Origin: Sycobia sp. Sy_11
Taxonomy: Eukaryota > Arthropoda > Insecta > Hymenoptera > Epichrysomallidae
Reading direction: 5' to 3'
Length of the DNA stretch: 64,000 nucleotides
Assembly: GCA_018907035.1 (NCBI GenBank)
Contig: JACCIC010000288.1
Span: 107,501-171,500 of the forward strand
Part shown: positions 33,128 to 46,363 of the stretch, one piece after another
How the letters are laid out: each line of letters starts with the position of its first letter
Position numbering within the stretch: the stretch's first letter is position 1
Notes under the pieces: generated by a model
The model's database searches: none
The model's input: only the letters and a program-made list of their open reading frames with translations
What the model was told of the DNA's origin: nothing
Position numbers and translations under genes: made by a program

Positions 33128-33325
33128 GATAATATATTAACAACATAACAAACTAGACTTTCCCATAGATAGAAGAGGACAACCGATCGTCCGTCGAAAC
33201 GTCGCCACGTAAAAGTAAAATTTTACTCAAGGAATCTTGAAATTTTTGAAAATCGATTAACAATTATTTCGTTCATTTCGCTGTCGCCGTCGCAACAACG
33301 CTGCCCATTCCGTCCGCTCGGCTCG

Positions 33326-33535
33326 TCAACCAAAGTCGCCCCGCATTAACGTCCTATCGCCGCGCACGACAAATTCACGGGCATCGCGTCGAGCCCTGCT
33401 CTCCGCGTCCCTGTGCTTCTTACCTCGTCGTTCCGCACCTCGGGATCTCGATGTGACGCCCCGCCCCCTTTTTTTCTTATTCCCCCCTTCGTCCCTCGCG
33501 CTGCCGCGTAAACTCGCGTTGAGCGCGATTTCCAT
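33326..33535 (-). CDS. Weak exon candidate: ATG frame with a good splice donor
   Basis: The minus-strand frame starts MEIALNASLRGSARDEGG and turns into a basic Arg/Lys/Glu-rich sequence of 69 residues. Inside it, near codon 38, CGAG|GTAAGAAG is close to the consensus metazoan 5' splice site, so the true exon could stop there. Third-position G/C is only mildly above background. The basic composition could also be a by-product of the GC-rich surroundings. I do not recognise it. Confidence 0.15.
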   Translation of the reverse strand: MEIALNASLRGSARDEGGNKKKRGRGVTSRSRGAERRGKKHRDAESRARRDAREFVVRGDRTLMRGDFG

Positions 33536-33554
33536 AACTATAATGCTTTATAGT

Positions 33555-33557
<3 letters not shown>

Positions 33558-33599
<42 letters not shown>
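33558..33599 (+). repeat. (CT)n microsatellite
   Basis: Perfect CT array of about 42 bp, just upstream on the minus strand of the weak exon candidate at 33326-33535. Confidence 0.98.
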
Positions 33600-33601
<2 letters not shown>

Positions 33602-33851
33602 CCTCTCTGCCTCGCGAGCGTTCCGCGCGCTTAGCCGGGAATTTACGCTCGAAAATCCGCGGCAAATGTGTGCAGACGCGCGACGGATAAGCGGCGTAAA
33701 CGTGAACTCGAATATGAACTCGGCAGCCCGCGGGAGGAAGGGCGTACCGGGGGAGCTATATGGAGTCCCGTAACGAGAGGCCCCGTCCTCGGTCTCGCCG
33801 CGGCTCAGCGGAGAAAAAGTGCGAGCGGTGTAAAGCCGGACGAAAGGGAGA

Positions 33852-33857
<6 letters not shown>

Positions 33858-33902
<45 letters not shown>
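33858..33902 (+). repeat. (GA)n microsatellite
   Basis: Perfect GA array of about 45 bp, 260 bp after a CT array of similar length, so the two could pair as an inverted repeat. Confidence 0.98.
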
Positions 33903-33905
<3 letters not shown>

Positions 33906-34130
33906 TGGGAGGGGGGGGAAGCTGCACCTTTAAGAGAGTATATGCATATTATATATATACACACACACACAAAAGCACGCCCAAGGGAGAGGGGCGAGTA
34001 TCCTTCTTAGGAGGAGCGATATGAGGTGTATCAAACGCGTCGTCTCTCCTGGGCATCGCGCCGGTCTCTTCCTTTTGTTCGCGCGGTGTCCCGCGGGTCC
34101 CTGGGCTCCTTGCGCTCGGGGGACGGACGC

Positions 34131-34169
34131 GGCCAGCCAGCCAGCCAGACGGACGGACGGACGGACGAG
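34131..34169 (+). repeat. (CCAG)n(GACG)n compound tetranucleotide repeat
   Basis: Four CCAG units switch to five GACG units. Confidence 0.96.
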
Positions 34170-34408
34170 GAGCGCGAGGCCGAGGCGCGCGCATTAAGTC
34201 GCGCGATAGCCGCTGCCGTAGCTCGGTGGTGATGTTGCAGTCTCGTTTGCCTCCGCGGCCCTTCCCCTCCCCCCATCCACCCGCCTCCACCTCCTCCTCC
34301 TCCTGCTCCGCCAACGTCGTGGATACGCACGCGTGGATGCGTACGCCCCGACACGCAGAGCTCTCGGGCATCGGGGGAAAAGGGAGCGAGAGGGAGACAG
34401 GGAGGGAG
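34170..34408. other. CpG- and pyrimidine-rich gene-less stretch
   Basis: CCTCCTCCTCC-type pyrimidine tract at 34260-34310, then purine-rich sequence. Open frames on both strands are compositional. Confidence 0.55.
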
Positions 34409-34416
34409 GGAGAGAG

Positions 34417-34449
<33 letters not shown>
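34409..34449 (+). repeat. (GA)n microsatellite
   Basis: GA array of about 40 bp with one GGA slip. Confidence 0.97.
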
Positions 34450-34549
34450 GCCACTTTGACGATTAGTTTAGCATTTAAATCGATCATTTTCCCCGCAGCG
34501 TCGGCGCGTCGCGCGGCTACGCGTATTACAAGGTGGATTTTTGCAAGAG

Positions 34550-34576
34550 GTATATATATATATATATATATATATA
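34550..34576. repeat. (TA)n microsatellite
   Basis: TA array of about 27 bp. Confidence 0.96.
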
Positions 34577-36034
34577 GCGCATATTATAACGAGTGGCAGG
34601 GCTTTCGGCTCCGGCGAGACCCCATTTTTTCTTCTATACCTCTTCCCCTTTTTCTTCTCCATCTTCTTCTTGATATCGTGCGCCCGATGCGCGACGTCGG
34701 TCGGCATTGGAGCTCTTCTCTCCCCTCCCCTGTCTCCTCTTTCCTTGTTTTATTATTGCGTCCTTCTGGGCCACGGCTCTCGGCAGAGCCTCGGACTTCG
34801 CGCTCGGCTTCGGAGGTTCCGCCTGTATCTCTCGCTCTCATTCTGAAGCTGGGGCACCGCTCCGCTGAATTATATGCATTGAAAATGCATCGTAATGGGT
34901 GATAATAAAGCTTTAATGATTCGCCGGGGAACCCGCGCTGGCAGTTCGTCGTCTCCCTCTTTTATATATATATATACGCACGCTCGGAGCGTCGCGTCGC
35001 TTTGGTGCTTCACTTTGCTCCTGTGGATCTTTAATTGGTACTAACCGCCTGCCAGTTCTGCTACGTATATATATATAATGACAAAGCGGGTCGTACTTTT
35101 TCTCGATAATTTGTCCAACTCTGTTTGTCATTTGACGACTGTAAAATTGGTTCCGATGTATATATATTTTATTTATTGCTCTTCCGCTGTAGTACAGGAC
35201 TATATACGCATATAAATAGACCGAGACGTGCGAAAATTATAATATAGGTATACACACACTTTAAAGAGTCTACATAGATCGTCCAATAAAAGAATATAGA
35301 GTTGTGAATAGTTGTTAGGCAGTTCCATGTTTAATTTCTTACAAAACATAAATCTATACGTGTTTCAGCTGTAAAACAATGATATTTTGTATCGTACTAA
35401 CCTCAAAATTACAGCTTTAATCATTTTTAAACGTTCATGAGGAAAAAATCTAGTTCAAACTCGAGTGAATATTACAGTGTGTAAATTAGACTTTATATTA
35501 AATAAATTAGCCTAAACATCATGTAAAATATATTTCTGTATTGACTTGTATATAGCATTTCCTATATGATTGCGCGCATTCGACAGTGCTAAAAATGAAC
35601 GACTCTCACACCCTTAGCCAACGTGCGAAAACGACAACCAATGCCAGTCCCTTTCACGCCTGCATTCTACAAGCTCCCCCTTATATCAGAGCCTGGTGCT
35701 GGGTATAGTACGAAATATAAAGTTTTTAAATACATATATTATTTTGACACCTTCATGTGTAAAGCGGACGATTTCTGCACGAGCGTGATTTGACTCGCAC
35801 GACCGTCACATGCATTTTCATGGCATCGGCTAAATTGGATAAAATTATTTCGTATTTATGAACGCATAATCGAATCGAGCTGGCTAAGAAAAAATCAGAA
35901 AAAGACGAGTTTTGCACACGTATAAAGAATGTATATGTATCTATATATATATGTATATATGAGCTCATTCGTAGCGTATCTGTAATCGCGAAATCCCCAT
36001 GCAATACGTTCGTATTCCCTCTGTCTCCTCACCA

Positions 36035-36037
<3 letters not shown>
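34577..36037. other. Gene-less stretch
   Basis: T/C-rich sequence at 34620-34760, short TA runs near 34963 and 35067, and AT-rich repeat-poor sequence at 35160-35760. No homology seen. Confidence 0.6.

Positions 36038-36082
<45 letters not shown>
36038..36082 (+). repeat. (CT)n microsatellite
   Basis: Perfect CT array of about 45 bp. Confidence 0.98.
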
Positions 36083-36084
<2 letters not shown>

Positions 36085-36186
36085 CATCGATAAATTTGCC
36101 TCTTTAATACCTTCGATCCATCAAGATCGTCCGGATTCGTCGCTGATGCGATTTATTAGCGGATCCATTAAAATAGCCACGGGGAA

Positions 36187-36190
<4 letters not shown>

Positions 36191-36220
<30 letters not shown>
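36191..36220 (+). repeat. (CT)n microsatellite
   Basis: CT array of about 30 bp. Confidence 0.97.
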
Positions 36221-36223
<3 letters not shown>

Positions 36224-36514
36224 CTCTACTGCGCATATATAAGTACTAGAATGGATATATATAATATAGCAGCGGGCGACGCCTACGCGCAAGAACCTCT
36301 CAGAACCAGTATGTATATATATATCAACTCTTTACCATACGGAGGTATGTAATAAGTACAATTCGCTCCGCTAAATATTGCAATACTGCAATAAATTGCT
36401 GATGACGGACATATATGTGAACAAGTAATCGCGTATTTATAGAAAAGAGAAAAAAATATTGATAACAATATTCAAAATCTAAGAATACTATAATAGAGAA
36501 AATAATGTAAAAAT

Positions 36515-36524
<10 letters not shown>

Positions 36525-36575
<51 letters not shown>

Positions 36576-36600
36576 TCTCCACACACACGCACGCACGCAC
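36525..36600. repeat. (TA)n then (CA)n and (ACGC)n
   Basis: A TA array of about 50 bp is followed by CTCTCC and ACACACACGCACGCACGCAC. Confidence 0.97.
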
Positions 36601-37319
36601 GGAATAGTGCGAGCGCACAGGGTTACGACCGACCCCCTAAGGTAGAGTATACAATGAGGACATGGGCAGATCTCGATTGCTGGTATTCATTTCATCTCTA
36701 AACAAATAACACTAGGTTTTTGTTATAAATTTTATGTTCTGTATGGATTTCTATGCGATTCTCCGTAAGTGTTTAAATGTCTAACAAGTCCGTTTCAATC
36801 GTTCGGTACGTCGAATTTTGATAGATAGAATTTCGTGCACGCCTAAATACATAACCGTTAATAAGTGTCTAAATTGATACTTGCTATTTATATGATAAAA
36901 AAACTAATAGTCAATAAAAAATAGTCAATAAAAAAAACTTTTAAATGAATTACTAAAATTATTATCTATACATTTCGTTCAAATATGTTTAGACATATAT
37001 GCAGCTATATATTTTACCAGATTTTTGTTAATGTTATACATAATTTTATATAATTGCTATCTCGTACCCGATGCATGGGGGAGAAGGTCCACTTTTGGAG
37101 GCTTTAAGTTTCATTTAATTAAATATAATTTTCCTGTTTGTTTTGCTCCATAAAACTGGCATCTTAAATTATAATGTTTGCAATTTTTTATTGTCATATC
37201 TCAACGCAATATTATAATATCAGGATATATAATTCAATTTGGGATGCTCGCCATGCCCAACTTTCCCCTTCATTTGTGATCGATTAAGGATACATACTAT
37301 TTATAAAGTTGACAAGCAC
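36601..37319. other. Gene-less AT-rich stretch
   Basis: A direct repeat AATAGTCAATAAAAA lies at 36905-36935; otherwise nothing is recognised. Confidence 0.6.
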
Positions 37320-37336
37320 CTATATATGTATATATG

Positions 37337-37367
<31 letters not shown>

Positions 37368-37368
37368 G

Positions 37369-37402
<34 letters not shown>

Positions 37403-37411
37403 CGTATATAC

Positions 37412-37485
<74 letters not shown>

Positions 37486-37486
37486 C
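37320..37486. repeat. 167-bp TA-rich compound microsatellite
   Basis: The longest TA tract in the window. TATATG/TATACG-interrupted repeats at 37320-37418 lead into an uninterrupted TA array of about 60 bp (to about 37480). Confidence 0.97.
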
Positions 37487-37722
37487 GCATTCGATATCTA
37501 AAGTCTAGGTATACATAGTACAGTCCAGATTATTTCGTCACCCAAAGTGGCATTGACTGTGGAAGATTAGACTTCTATATGTATATATAATATATCTCGG
37601 ACTTTTGAAAAGCGTGGCGATAAAATTAAAAAAAAAAACTGCTCGCATCGGTCGTCATTGGTCGCTCGTATCGTCAACTGTGAAAACAATTCTGACAGGT
37701 AATTCAGCTGCCTTTTCCCCCT

Positions 37723-37730
<8 letters not shown>

Positions 37731-37776
<46 letters not shown>
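37731..37776 (+). repeat. (CT)n microsatellite
   Basis: CT array of about 43 bp with one TTC slip. Confidence 0.97.
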
Positions 37777-37778
<2 letters not shown>

Positions 37779-38749
37779 AGTTTCGTACACGCGCGAGCCA
37801 ATGTCCAAGAATAGCAGTCGCGGGCGACTCGTCGAGGCAAATCAATGGGTCTCGCGATTTTGCAATAATGAGCCGGCGAGCGATACAACCAGGCGTGAAT
37901 TGAGGTTAAACGTATACATAGATATATTATTCGTATACGCGTATATACACATGAATTCTGGGCGAGCGATTGTGTGCCTGTGTGCGAATTTTACTTAAAA
38001 TATGCAAATGCCGAAAGAATTATGGGACGTTTTTGTACGCGCTGTCAATAGTTCGCGCGGACGCAGTTAATTGGCAAATAATTTATTTACTACAATCCCA
38101 GTTTATTAAAAAAGAAGTGTTTGAAAGTAATTCAAAGTATTATGTAGAATAAAATACGAGATGTGTAGGTTTTAACGATCATCAGATTCTCGTGTATGTA
38201 TAGATATGTTTTGTGTGTATATAATATGTATCCATACAAGCTGGGGCAAGGAAGAAACTATTAGAAGCGAATAAAGTAAGTAGAAAAGTCCTTGTCTCGT
38301 CTCTCTGCTGAATTATGCATAAATTCAAGCAATTATTAGACTATCTTAGAAGCCAATTTGCGGCACTTGCCCTCCAGATGGCTAATGTATACTTTAGGTG
38401 TATATATAATATTGCCATTTTTCGCTTTCTATCGTGTACATCATCGTTATATAATGCTTTGTAGATATAGTATACTAGAACTGTTATTTGCAATTTGTCA
38501 TAATACCTCTACTTTTCCTTTTGAAGCTTAAGGAACAGGACGACGAAAGCTCCTTCTACTGCAATTACAAAAAAAAAAACAAAATGCACGAAATAGATAG
38601 ATAAATTTATTTGTAAACTGAGGACTCTAGGTCGGCAATAGTCCATACATATAATAATAGTTCAATGCGCAATATAACATTATCAACGAAATAAAAGTAT
38701 ATAAAAACCTCAAAAAATAAATTTAAAAATAAATTAAAATTAATATGAT
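37777..38749. other. Gene-less stretch
   Basis: Mixed to AT-rich sequence. The part next to 38750 (A/T-only, AAATAAATTTAAAAATAAATT) may be the 3' tail of the retrotransposon relic, but no clear boundary is seen. Confidence 0.5.
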
Positions 38750-39931
<1,182 letters not shown>

Positions 39932-40045
39932 ACACGATAAATCCTTCTGAATTGATAGGGAAGAAATACCTGTAGATACATCCTGTTTAATAAATTTTCA
40001 CACCACCTCTGTGCATTCCCATCAAACAAGTGCATCTTTTGCAGA

Positions 40046-40048
<3 letters not shown>

Positions 40049-40084
<36 letters not shown>

Positions 40085-40107
40085 GTGTGCGCGCGCGCGT
40101 GTGTGTT
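40049..40107 (+). repeat. (CT)n then GTGCGCGCGTGTGT tract
   Basis: A CT array of about 32 bp is followed by alternating GT/GC sequence. Confidence 0.96.
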
Positions 40108-40261
40108 GTTCGTACCTGAACCTTGTACCCATCGCGAGATAAACATAAATCCACGCACGTACCGATAAACACCCATCGGCGAATCATCGCCTATATATTT
40201 AAAATATGACGGTGGGAAAGTAAGTACACGTGACCTTTGTCAGCCGGCCGAATTGATCGTC

Positions 40262-40294
40262 AATAACAACAACAACAATAACAACAACAACAAC
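40262..40294 (+). repeat. (CAA)n trinucleotide repeat
   Basis: AAC/CAA units with one AAT variant. Confidence 0.95.
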
Positions 40295-40412
40295 TACTAT
40301 AGGTTCAAGAGTTGAAAGAGGAGGCGAGGTAAAAGCAGATATAGATATACGGGGGGAGGGCGATCCTTTTAGTAGATCTAGCGCCCTGCGCAAAGATTTA
40401 TATAGTTTATAT

Positions 40413-40416
<4 letters not shown>

Positions 40417-40457
<41 letters not shown>
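40417..40457. repeat. (TA)n microsatellite
   Basis: TA array of about 40 bp. Confidence 0.98.
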
Positions 40458-40460
<3 letters not shown>

Positions 40461-42054
40461 GGTTCGTCCGTGCACCTGAGTTCAAGACTCCTCCTCCCCA
40501 GCACCGCCAACAGGGTTCGGGGCATTCGCGCGCTCGCGCACGCGCGCGTTTGCACCGCGGGAGTTCACGTCCCGCGGTAATTGGGAACCTGCAGTGTGCG
40601 GATGGGAGGAAAATGTGCTTCGCGGGGTTGCCGAGCGGCCTTTTGATTGGTATATAGTATATATATATATACATAGGCACATACACAAATCTATTTGATT
40701 TTTCTTACTCTTTCCCTTCTCTCAGCCTTAACTCCGTTGAACTCTCCCCCTTCCATCTCTCTCTCTCTTCCTCTCTCTTTTTTTAATTATCGCAGTATTC
40801 AATTTTACTCGGTAATATAACTTATGCGGGTAACTTTTGATTTATCGTGTATACGGCTATTATATTGGAATTTTTCTAATGCGCGCGCCACAAGAGGCAG
40901 AAATGCACGTTGATAGTGTAGTATGTGTGTCTGTTTCGTAATTAATTTATATGTATGTAAGATCGTAAGGTACAATTATAATCCTTGGGACGGAGGGGTG
41001 GAGAGATCTATGTAAGAAAGGAATGGAGATTTGTCTGTGACTGCCCACAATATATACAATACACACGCACACATGCGCACAGGGAAAAGAGCGCTCAATT
41101 CTAATTATTCATTAAATTCTTTCGGTACTTTTTCTTTTTCTTTCGTGCGTATAGGAAAACAAAAAGAAAAATGCAAGTATACATCACATCGCGTAGGATA
41201 TAATAGCTAAGCAAACCCTTGACCATATATTATATCCTTTCAGACGCTTCTGTAAGCATAAATAATTTCAATTAAGGATAATTGATTTTCGTATATGGTT
41301 TCTGCAAAACATACATATATATGAAGATTATTACAAAAGACAAATATATTTCACGCTTCTTCGAGTATTACATTTCAATTGCAAGGGGCTAAAAGGGTAG
41401 GAAAAAAGGAAGACCTTGAAAGCGTATATTAACGAGTAGAAACTTCGAGGAGTTCAGATTTTTCAATGTTCTATAATTGTCGTGAAAAGTTTTACACAAT
41501 AGTTCTGCTATTTCGAGTTACCTGTACATATAGTGTTAAGGAATATAATACATACGAGATAAATCATTTGGTCATTGAAAAACCATTATACAGTTCTTTC
41601 ATTCGGTATTTAGCGAGAGAAATTTTTCCTGTATATCATGAATGACCGATGGTTTCGTACAGATATTAGATTTTTTTTTTTTGTAAAACAGCATTTATTT
41701 ATCTGATTGGCGTGTCTCGACCGTTTTATTATTATAATTTTTTTAATCTTTTGTACGACTACCGAAGGTAAAACTGTATTTGTATCACGTCAAATATACG
41801 AAGTAAATGAAGATATACAACAATCTATAAACATTTATAGAACATTTTAGATTTGGAAACTATTATTTTATCTTACGGACGTTGTTCTGCACGGATTGCG
41901 AATCATTTACGAAGTAATATATATTCATTTTTCTAGAATGTACGTATGTGGTCAGTGCATCGTTGAAAATGTATTCGTGTGCAAAATTCAAGCGCTTTTA
42001 AATTATAATTCTTTACGATCACGTTAATTTTTTTTTTTTAAATATCTTCATCAC
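40458..42054. other. Gene-less stretch upstream of the hAT relic
   Basis: CpG-rich to 40620, then AT-rich. I looked for earlier transposase blocks (BED finger, DDE region) before 42055 and recognised none. Confidence 0.5.
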
Positions 42055-42425
42055 CTCATATCGAAACGTCTTCATTAATAATATAAAAAATTTAGCGAAT
42101 AAAAACGACTGATTGCAAAGATGTTCACTTATTGCGGAATGTTTGACAGATCAATCCCAATCCGATATGAATGGAGAAGATTTATATACGATGAATTAAT
42201 CAGGTATTCAAAGTTTTCTTCGCAAAATTTGAATCTGATATTATACCGATGAGAATGTTCAATTGCATAATCGAGAATAATATAATGGATTTATTTCCTA
42301 CTGTTTTGATTATCTACAGAATATTATTAACAGCCTATATTACAGTAGCTGCCGATGAAAAGAGTTTATAAAACTAATTAAAAGTTAAAAAACTAATTAT
42401 AACGTACTTATCGTCGATAATAATT
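42055..42425 (+). pseudogene. Decayed hAT-family transposase C-terminus (dimerisation domain relic)
   Basis: The plus strand, in shifting frames, carries the ordered C-terminal blocks of hAT transposases of the zinc-finger MYM / 'hAT-like' type. NIKNLANKND and then LQRCSLIAECLTD fill the region before the conserved acidic block. DMNGEDLY (42164-42187) matches the S-D-I-D-G-x-DL-Y-x-EL block. DELIRYSKF follows in another frame. FPTVLIIYRILLTAYITVAA then DEKS (42294-42365) matches the FPNL-x-IALRILLTIPVTVASAERS dimerisation signature. LKVKKLIITYLSS (about 42380-42420) matches the KLKLIKxYLRST block. There is at least one in-frame TGA, two stops replace the SFS residues, and frames change between blocks, so it is dead. 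I found no DDE catalytic region, BED finger or terminal repeats nearby. Confidence 0.72.
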
Positions 42426-43134
42426 GAATTCAGAAAAAGGAATAATTTTCATTTATTCTGGTTTTTTTTGGATAATTAGATATTCAATGGATTATTAAAA
42501 CTTTTTCCAACATAAAAACCAGAAAAATGGGTTTTAATCAATATACCATTTGGGAAAGATTAAGTATTCATGTCTAACGTGACAATTCAAAACTCTCGTA
42601 TTTTTATAGTACATGCGTAATGATATATTTGAAGTATTTTTAACGCAACTAATTTAAAACATTGATACAATATTAAGGTCGTCAGAAATCTATATTAAAT
42701 CATGGAGCTTGAATCTTGCTTGAAACAATGCAAATTCTTTATCTGCTGCACAGGGCGGAAATATGTCCAAGGTCGTCCCTGAATAAACTTACGTGCGTCC
42801 GCCCGAAGAAGTTAATTTAATAATATAGATCGATTGAAAAATAAATCTATTATTTTTCAAAATCATACACTTACAAATCAGCTTAATGTACGAATTCTGA
42901 AGAACGGCGATGTAACACTCACCTGAAACAGACAAAAAGCAAATAATTATATCAAAATAGTATAATTTTTTATTATATTAGAAGAAGAAAATTTATCTAC
43001 GTTTCAAGAATCACATCTGTATTATAAGATACAATTCGCTTTCCTTTAAAGAATCGCGCGCCACTCGAACGGAAACGTCAGAGACGTCTCTATTTTTTAG
43101 CCAATTTTATGGCTTTTCTGTTATTTATATATAG

Positions 43135-43143
<9 letters not shown>
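42426..43143. other. Gene-less AT-rich stretch downstream of the hAT relic
   Basis: It may contain the hAT element's 3' end, but no terminal inverted repeat or 8-bp target duplication is visible. Confidence 0.5.

Positions 43144-43182
<39 letters not shown>
43144..43182. repeat. (TA)n microsatellite
   Basis: TA array of about 39 bp. Confidence 0.98.
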
Positions 43183-43185
<3 letters not shown>

Positions 43186-43346
43186 ATAAATAAAGTATAA
43201 TGGCCACGGAGCGGCAGAGTCCCCCGGCAAAACTCGGCTAAATACATATCCGAAACGAATAAATCACGCGGTTAACTGCGATTGAACTGTATCACAATGA
43301 AGGGGGCGACGGCGCGCTTTCCACGTATATATTTCCGCGAAAGCTA

Positions 43347-43364
43347 TCTCTCTCTTTCTCTCCC

Positions 43365-43404
<40 letters not shown>

Positions 43405-43409
43405 TCTCG
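43347..43409 (+). repeat. (CT)n tract
   Basis: CT array with TTTC interruptions. Confidence 0.95.
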
Positions 43410-43616
43410 TTCACGATTCAATTGCTCTCCCGGGGTGGACAATAAAAAAAAAGAAAAAAAAAAGGAAGAAGAATCGAATCGTCGAGGATATTATACATAC
43501 GTGACTGCGGATTCAAGTGTGGAATCGAGATTCGGAACAAAAACACATACGCGCGCGCGGACACTAACCCGAGGACTATATGGCCAAAATAAAAATGTTA
43601 TTCAACCTCTCAAGTG

Positions 43617-43618
<2 letters not shown>

Positions 43619-43657
<39 letters not shown>
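43619..43657. repeat. (TA)n microsatellite
   Basis: Perfect TA array of about 39 bp. Confidence 0.98.
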
Positions 43658-43658
<1 letters not shown>

Positions 43659-43730
43659 TTATATATATCTTGTGGATTTCAATGACACTTTGCCGAAGAA
43701 GATCAAACGCATTAACGGTCAGACCGTGAG

Positions 43731-43749
43731 ATAGATAGATAGATAGATG
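43731..43749 (+). repeat. (GATA)n tetranucleotide repeat, short
   Basis: Four to five GATA units leading into purine-rich sequence. Confidence 0.93.
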
Positions 43750-44209
43750 TAGAGACAGAGAAAGAGAGAAAAAGTGAGGGAGGAGGGGAGAGAGCAGGCA
43801 TAGGGCGAGGCAGAGTGACACAGTGATAAAAGGGTGAATAAAACAACGGCGCCTGAAGCGAGTACATAATTCCTATACGAGTTTTCAGATTCAATTTTTT
43901 TTTCACACAAGCTTTTCATAAACGGCTCTCGCCTCGCGATCGGCTCTCAGGCGGTTTTGTAAGTTCTCCGAGTCTTCCACCCTCTCCCCCCCCCACTTGC
44001 AACGCTCGAGAATAAAATCAATAAAACAAAAAAACAAAAAAAGAAACAAAAGCCTCGCAAAGTCAATTACACGCTTTTGCGCGCGTCACTTCTCCAATAT
44101 ATAAATAAATAGGTACGTTCACCCATCGAGAGATTTACGCGCGATCCCGTGCGAGCGAGTTGACGCGCATTTGTCCCTCCCTCTCCAGCCCTTTCGACGA
44201 AAAATACCA

Positions 44210-44246
44210 AAAAAAAAAAAAAAAAAAAAACAAAACAAAACAAAAC
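44210..44246 (+). repeat. Poly-A then (CAAAA)n
   Basis: A21 followed by three CAAAA units. It could be the tail of a retroposed sequence, but none is recognisable upstream. Confidence 0.85.
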
Positions 44247-45391
44247 CTGTACAAGAACACTCGTGGTCCTCGATAAGCTGCCGAGTTTTTTCCCCGTCGC
44301 AGGGTGGCGAAGGCGGAGGCAGGGAGGGGAGCGAGTAAGGGAGCAGCAGCGCGACTTCGAGCCGAAAGACCCGGGAAAAGCGCGCCCGCCCTTACCAGCG
44401 TAAATTATTTTACCGCGCGCTCGTGCCCTTTTTTTTCGGATTATAACGCGCGGCGTCGAGCGCGGCAGAGTGGGGGGGGGGGTCGCTTTTCTCGTCCTCG
44501 TTCCCCCCGCCCCCCCAAAAACCGCGTTCCCTCCAACGGGCGTTCCGCGCCGCGTCGCGCCGCGCGCCCGGTCGCGCTTATTTGTCGTATAGGTAGCGCA
44601 ACGGGTACTACAGTGCGCGAGATGCGCGGGAAACAAAAAAAATATATAAATCCTTGGATGCCTAAATTTATGTTCATCGGGGGTTATATCATATACACGG
44701 GGGGGGGGGAGGGGTTAACGTGCTGGAAAGCGAATTCGAGGTGTGGAGGGATTATTTCTCATGCGCTCTCTCGCTCTCTCTCTCTCTCTCCTTCTCCCTT
44801 TCTCTCGCTCTCTCTAATATACTACTCCCCCTTTCTCACGTTGAATGGGCTCTGGCTGTGATGGTGCGGCATTGCGTTTTGCGGTTTTCGATAGAACTGT
44901 TAGATGTGACTTTTTGATTATACATATACGTATACATATACATAAAAATATATATATATATGTATCGCGAGTGGATCGTAACTGCATTGGGTGTTGTACG
45001 AGTAATCGAGATGCGCATAAATCACGTTTGGGCGTGTGTTTTTTCAATGCGCCTCAGTGGACTCGGCGTACATTAGTATATATATATATATAGATATATG
45101 TTGGACGCCGGATCAAATGCAGTCATTGGTCGGGAGGCGTGAAAATATGCAAAGCCGCTGCGGAATATTTATTTATCGCGACCCGGCTGAGTAATAATAA
45201 ATCCTGCCGATTTTAAAACGTACTAAATTTTTAATCTACGCACACGGTCGTGTATTGTATGGTTAATTATAACAGTTTTCACTTTCATCGACAATTTATG
45301 TATTATATACAATGATTCGCATCCAAAATCTCGGGGATGATTTTTTATTATTTTTTTTAAACTATTGCCGAATTCGGATAAAAGGTAACAA

Positions 45392-45393
<2 letters not shown>
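44247..45393. other. Gene-less stretch with a GC-rich block and CT tract
   Basis: GC-rich sequence at 44280-44600 with a G11 run near 44472, a CT-rich tract at 44766-44816, and G10 near 44700. Long frames on both strands here are arginine/proline-rich and unsupported. Confidence 0.5.

Positions 45394-45437
<44 letters not shown>
45394..45437. repeat. (TA)n microsatellite
   Basis: Perfect TA array of about 44 bp. Confidence 0.98.
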
Positions 45438-45439
<2 letters not shown>

Positions 45440-46338
45440 GGGAGATATGAATCTCAAGTGCATAAGCGCCCGCGTAATTTGAATTTACGGGCGTGCATAA
45501 TATATAGCGATCTAATCGGAAATCACTGCTATGAATACGGAGCGCCCTAGTTGGAATATAATAGCTATTCGCTGTCGTTGGCTGTTCGCGATCGTTCACG
45601 ACAAAAAAATCCACAGGATGTGCCAGGATACGATTTCTCGCACTACCGGACGGGTAACGATCAAAGCATACAAGTTCTAAATTAAGAAGGTTTCCATGGA
45701 TTTTGGAAAGATCGTCGCGCGTACCCGCTGTCGGTCGGGTCGACGAGCGAGGGCGGTGGTAATCGAGAAGACGGGCGCGGAGTTGTTGCGCGTTATCTGG
45801 GGAATATGGGGCAGTGGCGCGGGGGGATGGGGGGGGGTTAAATAACCGCGGAAGGGGCCAGCAATCGTTTAGAGGTATATCGACGTCGTTCGTTTAGATT
45901 GAAATTCGTTAAAGCCTGAAAAGCCTGAGCTCGTTGTCATTAGAATAAGTCACTAATTTACGTGAAAATTTCCACGCCCCCATAGCCCGATCGAGAACCG
46001 AATGAGCACACACGTTCATTGGTAGATGAAAATTCGGCGCGTAGCACAAACTACCGATTCGTGGATCTGAATAATCATATTTGGGACACCTTTTGTGTGT
46101 GTGTGTGTGTGTGCGCGCGTGCGCGCGCTAAAAATAGACATTATATAAAAAATATATACGTTTATATCAAAGTGCTGCAAGCGATATCTCGTTAAACATT
46201 CGTATAACGTATGAAAAAAACGTATATAGCCGTATTACAACATCAGAGCAAATGTTGGAAATTTTTATACATATTAACAACACCTCTGAATTAAAGAATT
46301 TCCTTTTTTCAGCATCGTATATTATCGAGTGGTTCATT
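45438..46338. other. Repeat-poor gene-less stretch
   Basis: Balanced composition with a G-rich patch at 45795-45838 (G8 run) and a GT/GC alternating tract at 46092-46128. Confidence 0.55.
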
Positions 46339-46363
46339 ATATATATATATATATATATATATA
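46339..46363. repeat. (TA)n microsatellite, short
   Basis: TA array followed by TATGTATATGTATATGTATCTG. Confidence 0.95.

Noticed and set aside
44210..44246. Poly-A plus CAAAA repeats as a SINE or processed-pseudogene tail
   Set aside because: No Pol III promoter boxes, gene fragment or target duplication could be recognised beside it.
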